Source: CAYHPR01 sp964358895 (GTDB lineage: Archaea > Micrarchaeota > Micrarchaeia > CABMEP01). Taken from it: 64,000 bases of DNA. Position 1 is the first letter of the stretch; every line of letters starts with the position of its first letter. Positions 34,953 to 42,873 of the stretch are shown in pieces. A model generated the notes under the pieces. The model was not told where the DNA came from. It saw nothing but the letters and a program-made list of their open reading frames with translations, and searched no databases. A program made the translations under genes and the position numbers. The stretch is from NCBI GenBank assembly GCA_964358895.1, contig CAYHPR010000002.1, positions 1 through 64,000 of the forward strand, given 5' to 3'.

Positions 34953-36212
34953 ATGGACCTTAAAAAACTGTATTATAAATCAAAAATTTCCGGCGTTGGC
35001 GGAAGGATAAAAGAGATACCCGAATCCTTCATTGTTCAAGAGATAGGGCCCACAGGAAATACGTATTATACTGATGCAGTATTAGAAAAGAGCAAAACAG
35101 TAGAAAATTTCCTGCACATCGTTTTACAAAAGAAAAATTGGTCAACTGAAGATGCAGTCGCACGTGTTGCAGAGGCGTTAGGTATAAATCATAAAAGATT
35201 CTCTTGGTCTGGAACAAAAGATAGACGTGCAATAACTACTCAACTTGTTTCAGTATTTGGATTGAATGAAAAACAAATAGAAACCATGGATAAATTGGAA
35301 CTAAAGGATATTGCTGTCCTAGGCTATTGGGGAGCAAAAGAAAAAGTTAAATTCGGACAGCACATTGGAAACAGATTCAAAATAATCCTGACAGATTCTG
35401 ATCCGGATTCAGATCAACTGATTAGGGAGATCTATACAGATTTGGGGGGCAAGTTTCCAAACTATTTTGGACCGCAGAGATTTGGGAAAAAAAATAATAA
35501 TCATATTATTGGAAAAAGAATTATTCAAGGTAACTTCTACGAAGCAGTAATGCTTTTCCTTACTGAAACCGAAGAAAATGAAAAAGAAGAAATTGCTAGT
35601 GTAAAAAAAGAACTAAAAGATACGAAAGACTTCAAAAAAGCTATTGAAAGCTTTCCGAGAAATATGCGCCATGAAATCAGAATGTTGGAGCACCTGAATA
35701 AAAAACCTGGAGATTTTGTTGGAGCACTTCGTGCGATACATCGAAGTGTTTCACTTAGATTTATACATGCTTACCAATCATACTTGTTTAACAGAGTGTT
35801 AAGTGATAATCTAGAAAAAATAGAAGAACGTAAGCAGAGAGGAGGAGAAAGGGTAGAAGATAGTAAGAGTCTGAATAGCATAGGAGATGATAAGAACTTT
35901 GATTCTTACTGTGGGACAAATTCTTATGGATTTCCTGATATCGAACAGGCGGGGACAGCTTGGCAGACTAGTAATATTATAGGTTACGATACAAAGATAA
36001 CTGAAGAAGAAGCTGAATTATTGGAAGATGAAAATATTTCTAAGGATGATTTCAAAATAAGATCCGTACCTGAGTTATCATCCAAAGGATCTGTAAGAAC
36101 GATGCTTGTTCCGATTAAAAATTTTACATATTCAAATGCAGCATTCACATTTGAATTACCTAAAGGCGCTTATGCTACTTCAATGTTAAGAGAATTTATG
36201 GATAAAAAATAA
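34953..36212 (+). CDS. truD: tRNA pseudouridine(13) synthase TruD
   Basis: A 419-residue TruD. Catalytic motif II is FSWSGTKDRRAITTQLVS with the nucleophilic Asp; FGQHIGNRFKIIL, FPNYFGPQRFG and the C-terminal NFTYSNAAFTFELPKGAYAT are also typical. The TRUD insertion domain lies between. Makes pseudouridine 13 in tRNA. One region (~290-320) is a charged linker. Confidence 0.95.
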   Translation: MDLKKLYYKSKISGVGGRIKEIPESFIVQEIGPTGNTYYTDAVLEKSKTVENFLHIVLQKKNWSTEDAVARVAEALGINHKRFSWSGTKDRRAITTQLVSVFGLNEKQIETMDKLELKDIAVLGYWGAKEKVKFGQHIGNRFKIILTDSDPDSDQLIREIYTDLGGKFPNYFGPQRFGKKNNNHIIGKRIIQGNFYEAVMLFLTETEENEKEEIASVKKELKDTKDFKKAIESFPRNMRHEIRMLEHLNKKPGDFVGALRAIHRSVSLRFIHAYQSYLFNRVLSDNLEKIEERKQRGGERVEDSKSLNSIGDDKNFDSYCGTNSYGFPDIEQAGTAWQTSNIIGYDTKITEEEAELLEDENISKDDFKIRSVPELSSKGSVRTMLVPIKNFTYSNAAFTFELPKGAYATSMLREFMDKK

Positions 36213-36253
36213 GAATTAAAAAGAGAATATAAATGCAAAAGAGATAGTTCCAT

Positions 36254-37432
36254 ATGGTTGACATACTTAGACTGGCTGAATATTTGATGATGTTTGCAGT
36301 TCTTTACTTCACGATAGTTTTACTGTTAATATATTTGCAGAATAGGAATAAGATGTGGTCGAATAAAAGGAACAAGTATGAACCGACCGTATCGTTCATC
36401 ATTCCAGCCTATAATGAACAAGAAGATATAGAAAAATCAGTAAGATCTGTACTTGCAGTAGATTATCCAACGGATAAACTCGAAATTGTTGTAGTTAATG
36501 ATGGGTCGACTGACAACACCGCCAACTTAGTGAGATCAATTGCTGAAAAAGAGCTCCGAGTTAGATTATTAGATAAAAAAAATGAAGGAAAAGCTCTAGC
36601 ACTAAATTATGGAATAAAAAATGCTACCGGAGAGATTGTAATAACACTAGATGCTGACTCATATGTAACTAAAAACTGTGTGAAAATTTTAATGTCTCAT
36701 TTTGATAAGGATGTTGCTGCAGTTACATCTGCGGTTAAGATTAAGGATAGAAAAGACATGACATTTCTTGAATCATTGCAAAAAGTTGAATATCTATTCA
36801 CAATATTTAACCGACGTCTATTTTCATTTATTAATTCAGTTTATGTAACTCCAGGTCCACTCAGTGCTTTTAGAAAAGAGGTATTTGAAGAGGTCGGTGG
36901 ATTTGATCCAAATAATATCATGGAGGATCAAGAAATGGCTTTAAGAATTCAATCAGCAAATTATCGAATAATAAGTTGCATGGACGCAGTAGTGTATACT
37001 GAGGCTCCGAAAGATTTTGATTCGTTAATGAAACAGAGAATACGGTGGCACAGAGGAGGGTTCAGAAACATTATGAAATACTCATATATGGTTAATCCGA
37101 AATATGGAGATTTCGGTGCATTTGTTATGCCTTACTCTTTCGTATCAATCTTCCTGTTATTCTTGGTATTCTGGATTGTTGCCGTAGCTGTTTCGAAGGT
37201 GTCTGGATTATATTTCCTTGAACCGCTCCTCTCTGTTGAACCAATTCATGTTATTTCAGCGATTGTATTGATCATAACTTTAATCTGGACGTTTATTGCA
37301 TTGTCGCAGATAGAGGAAAAACCAAGCATAAAAAACATGATACTTTATATTATAACCTATTGTTATCTGATAACATTTTTTATGGCTATAGCGATTGTAA
37401 AGGAATTGAAAGGGGATCCCGCTTCGTGGTAA
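36254..37432 (+). CDS. Family 2 membrane glycosyltransferase
   Basis: A 392-residue processive-type GT2. One N-terminal TM helix, GT-A domain with SFIIPAYNEQEDIEKSV, VVVNDGSTDNT, the metal site LDADSYV (~133), acceptor motifs PGPLSAFR and MEDQEMALR, and QRIRWHRGG (~261, the Q-x-x-R-W motif), then three C-terminal TM helices. It resembles poly-N-acetylglucosamine/cellulose-synthase-like enzymes and would make or extend a cell-surface glycan. Confidence 0.9.
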   Translation: MVDILRLAEYLMMFAVLYFTIVLLLIYLQNRNKMWSNKRNKYEPTVSFIIPAYNEQEDIEKSVRSVLAVDYPTDKLEIVVVNDGSTDNTANLVRSIAEKELRVRLLDKKNEGKALALNYGIKNATGEIVITLDADSYVTKNCVKILMSHFDKDVAAVTSAVKIKDRKDMTFLESLQKVEYLFTIFNRRLFSFINSVYVTPGPLSAFRKEVFEEVGGFDPNNIMEDQEMALRIQSANYRIISCMDAVVYTEAPKDFDSLMKQRIRWHRGGFRNIMKYSYMVNPKYGDFGAFVMPYSFVSIFLLFLVFWIVAVAVSKVSGLYFLEPLLSVEPIHVISAIVLIITLIWTFIALSQIEEKPSIKNMILYIITYCYLITFFMAIAIVKELKGDPASW

Positions 37433-37456
37433 TTTAGTAGTAAAGTAGTGAATAAT

Positions 37457-38095
37457 ATGATACAAAAAACTGAAAGAACAATTAATTGGTCGATCTATTT
37501 TATTGGGTTTGTTATATCTGCTTTAATCTTTGGAATTGGATTTTGGTTTGGTTCTCAAATTGAGACAGGAGTGGCTGAACAACTGAAGAGAACTATAGAC
37601 ATTACACGAGGAGGGGTTGTCTCGGTAGAAACAATGCTTATCTTAGAAAATGATTCTTCGTTCTGTGAATTCTTTATGGACGAAATGGCTAAATCTGACA
37701 GTGAAACTTATGAACTTGGTAAAAAGATAGGATACATGGAAGAAAGGAAAGGAGTAGACCCACAATTAAAAGCAGATTATATGACTTTGGAATTTCGTGA
37801 CTACCTGCTGTCAAAACGGATAGACGCTAAGTGCAATGGCAATTCAACACTTGTACTCTATTTCTTGTCTAGCTCTTCTTGTCCGGACTGCAAATCACAA
37901 GGATTGGAATTAACAAAAGTAAGAGATCAGATCCCGTTAAGAGTTTACTCTTTTGATATGGACATTAACAACTCACTTGTAAATTCATTATCAAAATCTT
38001 ATGAAATTGAGAGATATCCAACATTAATAATCAACGACAAAAAATATGTTGGTTATTTAAGTTCTCAGGATATTCTTAAAGCAATAAATCAATAA
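37457..38095 (+). CDS. Membrane-anchored thioredoxin-fold protein
   Basis: About 212 residues: an N-terminal TM helix (YFIGFVISALIFGIGFWFG), a helical spacer, and a C-terminal thioredoxin-like domain from ~125 with the C-x2-C SSSCPDCKSQG and the cis-Pro loop RYPTLIIND. The domain is probably extracytoplasmic and acts on disulfides, relevant to the many Cys of the giant surface protein at 1-5385 (inference). ATG 37457 is used; GTG 37448 is three codons upstream. Confidence 0.82.
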   Translation: MIQKTERTINWSIYFIGFVISALIFGIGFWFGSQIETGVAEQLKRTIDITRGGVVSVETMLILENDSSFCEFFMDEMAKSDSETYELGKKIGYMEERKGVDPQLKADYMTLEFRDYLLSKRIDAKCNGNSTLVLYFLSSSSCPDCKSQGLELTKVRDQIPLRVYSFDMDINNSLVNSLSKSYEIERYPTLIINDKKYVGYLSSQDILKAINQ

Positions 38096-38123
38096 GCAAA
38101 CAGATGCAGCTAAAAGTGGTTTA

Positions 38124-38426
38124 ATGCTTTCGATTAATCTGAAAAAGAGTAAAAAGGGAACTATACTCGCAATTTGCGACAGTGAATTGCTTGGTAAAAC
38201 TCTGAAAGAGGGTAAATTAGTTATAGACCTGAATAAATATAGGTCATTTTATGAAGGCAAATTAATCAGTGAAACTGACCCAAGCCTTGAACAGATAATA
38301 AAAAATGCGGACTCAATTAATATCGTAGGTAAGAAGGCAATTGAAACATTGAAAAAATTTGGCTTAGATGTGTCAGGTGTAAAAACAATCGAAAGTATAC
38401 CTCATCTGCAGATATATCGACTCTAA
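38124..38426 (+). CDS. DUF424 family protein
   Basis: A 100-residue protein matching DUF424, a small archaeal family: ICDSELLGKTLKEGKLVIDL near the N-terminus, then FYEGKLIS and a C-terminal half with IVGKKAIETLKKFGLD. The role of DUF424 is unknown, although its gene is often near translation genes. It follows the thioredoxin-fold gene by 28 bp. Confidence 0.85.
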   Translation: MLSINLKKSKKGTILAICDSELLGKTLKEGKLVIDLNKYRSFYEGKLISETDPSLEQIIKNADSINIVGKKAIETLKKFGLDVSGVKTIESIPHLQIYRL

Positions 38427-38465
38427 ATCTAGTTGTAGAGATTAGTCCCTTGCTAAATTTTTCAC

Positions 38466-39632
38466 TTATTTTGCTGCTGATACTATTTTTATTACATCTC
38501 CATCTTTCAAAACATAATCCTTAGCTATCCTTATCTTTTTCTTTGCATCAATTGCATATAGAAAAGATTTAGCCAGATCTGTATGTATTTTTGCTGCAAA
38601 TGCAAGAGCAGTAGTTCCTCTCCTAACAAGAATCGCATCTGGAAGAATATTGCCGAAATTATCGGCAAATTTATTTTCATCACTTACGGGGAATACAGTA
38701 ATCAATTCTAATTGCCTAAATGCTGCTGCATTTAATGTCTCTTGCACGCCAGAACCCTTATTTTCCTTCAAAATCTTAGCAATTTTATTTAGCGCAGAAC
38801 GCTGGCCCTCGCTGACATTCGCAAGCATCTCAAAATCTAAAGCACCGGAATTGTATTTTACCAATCCTTTTTCGTTGGCCTTTCTTAGAGCAAGCTCTCC
38901 GTCTGCATAAACGGATAGTATAGTTCTGTTAGGAAATTCCTTAACAAGTTTATCGAATTTCTCTCTAGCATTTGGAAGATCAATCTTATTCGCAGCAATA
39001 AGTATGAGTAGTGACCTTTCCCTTATTTTATAGGCGAACTTTCTCACCTCGTCTTCAGACCACGTAATCCTAGTTTTAGGTAGAGATAATTCGTCTGCCA
39101 AATGGTCTACAACCTCTGGTGAGATGTTCAGACCCGTAAGGATAGAATGAACTGAGTCTATATTTTTTCCTTTAATTTTGGTCCAATTCTTCAAGAGTAT
39201 ATCCGTGAACCATTCATTAATTTCTTTTTCCAAAAATCTTATTTCTTCTGCTGGATCTGCATTTTCAATTGGGTTCCCTTCTAAGTCAGTAGTACCGCTG
39301 ACATCAATGACTTGGATCAATACATCTGCAGTTCTAACACTATCAAGAAATTTGTTACCTAATCCTTTACCTTCATGTGCACCTGGAACAAGACCTGCTA
39401 AATCAACTACGTTAATTGGAACATAGCGAATGCCATTTACACATTTAGAATTTTTTGGATTACATTTAGCAGCTATAACTGATTCAGGACAGTTCGTAGT
39501 TATGAAAGTGACTCCTTTGTTTGGCTCTATGGTTGTAAAGGGTCTGGAAGAGATTGGAACATCTATCTTTGTTATAGCTGAAAAGAACGTTGACTTTCCT
39601 TTGCTCGGTGCACCGGTTATGCCTATTAACAT
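38466..39632 (-). CDS. YchF/OBG-type GTPase (archaeal), TGS domain
   Basis: A 388-residue OBG-family GTPase. P-loop GAPSKGKSTFFSAI, G3 VDLAGLVPGAHEGKGLG, G4 ANKIDLP (a genuine NKxD, hence GTP, unlike the ATP-specific bacterial YchF), a helical insert, and a C-terminal TGS domain from ~300. Members bind ribosomes. ATG 39632 begins the conserved MLIGITGAP; an upstream extension to 39668 has no support. Confidence 0.93.
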   Translation of the reverse strand: MLIGITGAPSKGKSTFFSAITKIDVPISSRPFTTIEPNKGVTFITTNCPESVIAAKCNPKNSKCVNGIRYVPINVVDLAGLVPGAHEGKGLGNKFLDSVRTADVLIQVIDVSGTTDLEGNPIENADPAEEIRFLEKEINEWFTDILLKNWTKIKGKNIDSVHSILTGLNISPEVVDHLADELSLPKTRITWSEDEVRKFAYKIRERSLLILIAANKIDLPNAREKFDKLVKEFPNRTILSVYADGELALRKANEKGLVKYNSGALDFEMLANVSEGQRSALNKIAKILKENKGSGVQETLNAAAFRQLELITVFPVSDENKFADNFGNILPDAILVRRGTTALAFAAKIHTDLAKSFLYAIDAKKKIRIAKDYVLKDGDVIKIVSAAK

Positions 39633-39695
39633 AAGGATATATGCACAAAATACTCTTAAAATCAACACTTCCTGTACTTCCAGTGGTCTTGTGAA

Positions 39696-40920
39696 CTACC
39701 GCCGATTAAAATCGGTGGCTTCCTCTTTCATTAAAGGAATTTGCTGACGAAACTTTTTATCAGTTTTGTCAGTATCGGTTTCTTCTCTGAGAGGCTTGAC
39801 TTCGGACAGTTCCTGCCCTATTTTGCTCAACGCTCGATTGAGTATGTTTATGGCTGCATTGTGATCTCTGTCCAATGTAAGTCCACAATAACTGCATTTG
39901 TGAATCCTGTTCCACAACTTCTTTGGACTTTCTCCCACTTTTCCGCAGCCACTGCATGTCTGAGTTGTTCCTCTTGGCTCAACCCTTACCAACTGGATAC
40001 CGGCACTCGCAGCCTTGTAATCCAGCATCTGTAAGAATCTTGACCAGGATGCATCGTTTATGTTTCTTGCATTGTATGATATTTTGATTATTCCTGATCT
40101 CAAGAGCTTCCACAGCAATAATATCATGACTGTTAACATAATGTCTCGAAAGTTTATGGAGAAAATCATTTCTCTGATTGTAGATCTTTTCGAATTGTCT
40201 TGCAACTTTAATACGTTGTTTCTGCCTGTTGGCGGATCCTTTCTTCTTTCTAGATAATATTTGTTGTAATACCTTAAACCCCTCAAATCCAACAGTCATG
40301 AATTTTGGATTATTTACGTGGTTGCCAACACTGTCAGAGGCAAAGTGCATAATCCCAAGATCTATGCCTACTGCTTTTGTTGCTTTTTCTGCGTGTAATC
40401 TTGAATTGTCTTTTTCACATTCAACAGAAATTGAAACATACCATTTGCCTGATGGATATTTTTTGACAGTAACTTGTTTCATCTTTCCATCGACCTCCCT
40501 GTGCACCCTCATGGGAATTTCTCCAATCTTTGATAGGTACAGCTTCTGATATCTTTTCCCTGTTGAAATCAGATGGAAGCCTGACTGATTGTATACGAAC
40601 GTCTTAAACCATTCCTTCCCTTTGAACCTCAGTCTGCCTACTTTCTTTCCGTTTTTCTTCAGCTTGGTCAATGCCCTTAAATTTGAAAAAAGCCTATAGC
40701 ATTCATATTGAAGAACTTTAGAATAAACCTGACTCAAATCCGGATTCTCTGTTTTGATTTTTGGAATTGAATTCTGCAGTGCTGAGCTATCTGGCTTCTC
40801 TTGCTTCCGAAGACCTTCAAGCATCTTATTGTAAACAAATCTACAGCTATCGAGGACTGATTGCATTCGTTGCTCCTGAACCTTTGATGGATAAAGACGG
40901 AATTTGAATGCTTTTAGCAC
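39696..40920 (-). pseudogene. tnpB: TnpB (RuvC-like RNA-guided nuclease), frameshifted
   Basis: Starts with GTG at 40920 (MLKAFKFRLYPSKVQEQRM). The first frame holds the RuvC Asp in VGIDLGIMHFAS and the Glu in IIAVEALEIRN. A single-base shift at roughly 40077-40107 moves the reading to the second frame, which holds NINDASWSRFLQMLDYKA, the zinc finger (TCSGCG, KCSYCG) and the last RuvC Asp DRDHNAAINIL. All catalytic residues are intact, so the damage is recent, or an assembly error. The stop lies inside the right-end hairpin, as usual for this family. Confidence 0.9.
39699..39718 (-). repeat. Right-end hairpin of the TnpB element (omega-RNA 3' end)
   Basis: Stem CCGCCGAT / ATCGGTGG with a 4-base loop, then ttcac on the minus strand. 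In IS605-type elements this hairpin is the transposon end and the 3' end of the guide RNA that begins within tnpB. The bases just outside the element (left of 39691) would be the guide. Confidence 0.7.
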
Positions 40921-41040
40921 GTATTAACGTCGAAAAATCTATTTATATAGCTTGACAGACCCTTCACAGCCGGTGATCCGGTGATTCTTGTCACTGCTAC
41001 CTGAATGCTCATAATTTAATAGTAAAAGCGAAAGTCTTTA

Positions 41041-41060
41041 CCACCGTTTGAAAACGATGG
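41041..41060 (-). repeat. Left-end hairpin of the TnpB element
   Basis: CCACCGTTT / AAACGATGG, eight of nine pairs. It shares CCACCG with the right-end hairpin. The stretch 40921-41040 between it and tnpB holds a TATA-like ctatataaatag at ~40940-40951, the likely tnpB promoter, and nothing coding. Confidence 0.5.
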
Positions 41061-41098
41061 AATTCATAAGCTTTTAAAGATTTATGAAAAATAGTATT

Positions 41099-41632
41099 AT
41101 GGTCGACTTAGTGACGTCTATTGTTGTATTGCTTATCCAGCTTTTCTTAGGTTTGCTTTTTTCTATATTATCAATTTACTTCTCACTTAGAATGTTTGAC
41201 AAAATGACTGAGCATATCGATGAAATTGCTGAACTGAGAAAAGGAAATATTGCAGTCGCAATCGTATTACTTTCATTGTTCGTTTCTATTACGACAATTG
41301 TTAACCAGGGGATACAACAATTTGATAACATATTTACTTCTAGCTTGTCTGTCCCATTATTCATTATTGCATTCATGATGGCGATTGTACAACTAGTTGT
41401 TGTATTGCTTATTTCTATCTTTACCATCTATACTGCTATCAGAGTACTAGACACGTTAACTGTAGGTATAGATGAGATGAAAGAACTGAAGCGAGGAAAT
41501 ATCGCTGTTGCACTTCTTATTGCAGGAGTCATATATGCTGTTGCATCAATAGTATCTAATTCGATAAGTGGGATAGAAAACTTGGCAATCTTCAAATCTG
41601 AAACCTTGGCTGCACTGCTCGGAATCAGATAA
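41099..41632 (+). CDS. DUF350 family membrane protein
   Basis: About 177 residues, four or more TM helices, with an internal duplication: DEIAELRKGNIAVAIVLL in the first half and DEMKELKRGNIAVALLIA in the second. This ELxxGNxAVA pattern identifies DUF350, a membrane family of unknown function. A TATA-like gcttttaaag at ~41069-41078 predicts a start at ATG 41099; ATG 41084 is five codons upstream. Its upstream neighbour is the TnpB element. Confidence 0.8.
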   Translation: MVDLVTSIVVLLIQLFLGLLFSILSIYFSLRMFDKMTEHIDEIAELRKGNIAVAIVLLSLFVSITTIVNQGIQQFDNIFTSSLSVPLFIIAFMMAIVQLVVVLLISIFTIYTAIRVLDTLTVGIDEMKELKRGNIAVALLIAGVIYAVASIVSNSISGIENLAIFKSETLAALLGIR

Positions 41633-41640
41633 CTGCTAGC

Positions 41641-42066
41641 CTAATCAGCTGAAAGAGATCCAAATATTGTTCCGTTTCTATTCTCCATTGAAAATGAGTT
41701 CATACTTGAAGGCAGTAAAGTAACAGACTCTATGTTTATTTTACATTTTATCAATTCAACCTGTTTCTGCCCAGATCGTTCAAAAATAAGCTCACTGCCT
41801 ACTGCTGAAATGTTGACGTCCTTAAGTGGCTTAAGATAAAAAATACGTTTATTGCCAGGGCCCAGGATACAAATTATATCGGCAGTATCTGAAAGATCAG
41901 ATAGCATATTTTGCTCCATCAGATAAGTCATCTCATTTTCTATTGTTAGTTTGCTGTTTGTAATTAACGGTAAAATAAAAATGAAGGCGGAAATATTGAT
42001 GCCGAACAACAATAGAAACTCAAGTGATAGCTGGCCTTTCAGCCGTTTAGTTGCAAATGCCATCAT
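41641..42066 (-). CDS. Type IV pilin-like protein with class III signal peptide
   Basis: About 141 residues. It begins MMAFATKRLKGQLSLEFLLL: a short basic leader, then KG|Q with the Q-x-S-x-E-F hydrophobic stretch of archaeal class III signal peptides, to be cut by the A24 peptidase. The rest is an extracellular beta-type domain. ATG 42066 stands six bases after GGTG. It overlaps the upstream small pilin gene by 20 bp, so both are one operon. Confidence 0.82.
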   Translation of the reverse strand: MMAFATKRLKGQLSLEFLLLFGINISAFIFILPLITNSKLTIENEMTYLMEQNMLSDLSDTADIICILGPGNKRIFYLKPLKDVNISAVGSELIFERSGQKQVELIKCKINIESVTLLPSSMNSFSMENRNGTIFGSLSAD

Positions 42067-42292
42067 AACAGTCACCAGAACGGCACTGCCTAGAAGAGAT
42101 ACATACCTCTCCAGTAGCTCGCTTGGAAAAGCCGGATGTTTCATTCATCAATATCTGAACGTCTAAAGTCTGGTTTTGTATCTGTGCAGCTGTGCTACGT
42201 GATGTTTTCTGCAACTGATCCCCAAGAGTCATGACGAGACCCATCAATATTGCAATAATAATTATCATCTCAGCTGAGATTTGTCCACGCAT
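42047..42292 (-). CDS. Minimal Cys-rich pilin-like protein
   Basis: An 81-residue protein. MRGQISAEMIIIIAILMGLV is a class III signal peptide with an almost zero-length leader (RG|Q), followed by a helix and a tiny four-Cys C-terminal tail (CISSRQCRSGDCYDGIC) likely to form a disulfide knot outside. It may be a minor or tip pilin. Same operon as the next pilin-like gene. Confidence 0.78.
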   Translation of the reverse strand: MRGQISAEMIIIIAILMGLVMTLGDQLQKTSRSTAAQIQNQTLDVQILMNETSGFSKRATGEVCISSRQCRSGDCYDGICN

Positions 42293-42346
42293 AAAATTGA
42301 TAAGGAATGGATGGAGATAAACGTTTGCGGAGGACTAACACCACAC

Positions 42347-42376
42347 AAACTTTCTTTTTAAGAAAGTTTAATCAAA
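42347..42376 (+). repeat. Hairpin-ATCAAA repeat, copy 3 (intergenic)
   Basis: The most regular copy: AAACTTTCTT / AAGAAAGTTT, ten perfect pairs with a TTT loop, then A and ATCAAA. It lies in the 114-bp gap between two minus-strand genes (42293-42406); no tRNA is near. A tiny plus-strand frame crosses it but is not convincing. Confidence 0.55.
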
Positions 42377-42406
42377 GAATTGAAGAATGAACGATGTACG
42401 AATTGT

Positions 42407-42841
42407 TTAGAATTTGATTCCTTCTTTTTCTTCTCTTTCTCTCCTCAGCAATGTCGCAAGGAGGGAACCGAAGCCTAAAGAAACAGACACGAAAATAATT
42501 TCAATTGCAACTATTGCTGCACCCGCAATAATTCTTGGGATATCGACCTGAAGCCCTCCTTTATCGATATCGAATGAGGATAACTTTATTGCATTTAAAA
42601 GAAATAGTATGATCCCGACTGCCAATCCTAGGCCAATGCCTAGTCCGAAAATTTTATACACATCAAATCTGATTACAAACTCTTCTGTCAGTTTATATCC
42701 AATTGCAAATGAAATAAGAATGACAGATAGATCAAAATATCCTCGTGTATTTTCCAAATCTACGAAACCAAATACAACAAGAGTAAGGTACACTGCTGAA
42801 AGCACAAGAAATCCGTAGGGAAGTTTGTCAATGAACTGCAT
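42407..42841 (-). CDS. Membrane protein, unknown function
   Basis: A 144-residue protein with about four TM helices (LPYGFLVLSAVYLTLVVFGF; LSVILISFAIGYKL; IFGLGIGLGLAVGIILFLL; IIAGAAIVAIEIIFVSVSLG) and a charged C-terminus (RREREEKEGIKF). ATG 42841 is used; a TTG two codons earlier also exists. No family recognised. It lies between fttA and the pilin operon on the same strand. Confidence 0.65.
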   Translation of the reverse strand: MQFIDKLPYGFLVLSAVYLTLVVFGFVDLENTRGYFDLSVILISFAIGYKLTEEFVIRFDVYKIFGLGIGLGLAVGIILFLLNAIKLSSFDIDKGGLQVDIPRIIAGAAIVAIEIIFVSVSLGFGSLLATLLRREREEKEGIKF

Positions 42842-42873
42842 GGCCAAACATTGAATCTGCAGCTATTTAATAG

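Larger units (their letters stand above)
39691..41060 (-). mobile_element. IS200/IS605-family remnant carrying only tnpB
   Basis: The element is bounded on the right by the characteristic TnpB-end hairpin (39699-39718) followed by ttcac read on the minus strand, and on the left by a related CCACCG-type hairpin (41041-41060). It contains a frameshifted tnpB and no tnpA, so it cannot move alone. The exact ends are inferred from the hairpins. Confidence 0.75.

Noticed and set aside
39691..41060. CRISPR or tnpA companion of the TnpB element
   Set aside because: No repeat-spacer array and no HUH transposase gene is present anywhere in the window.
42297..42385. A 27-codon plus-strand frame crossing the intergenic hairpin repeat
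   Set aside because: It exists mainly because of the repeat sequence; no ribosome site or conserved residues.
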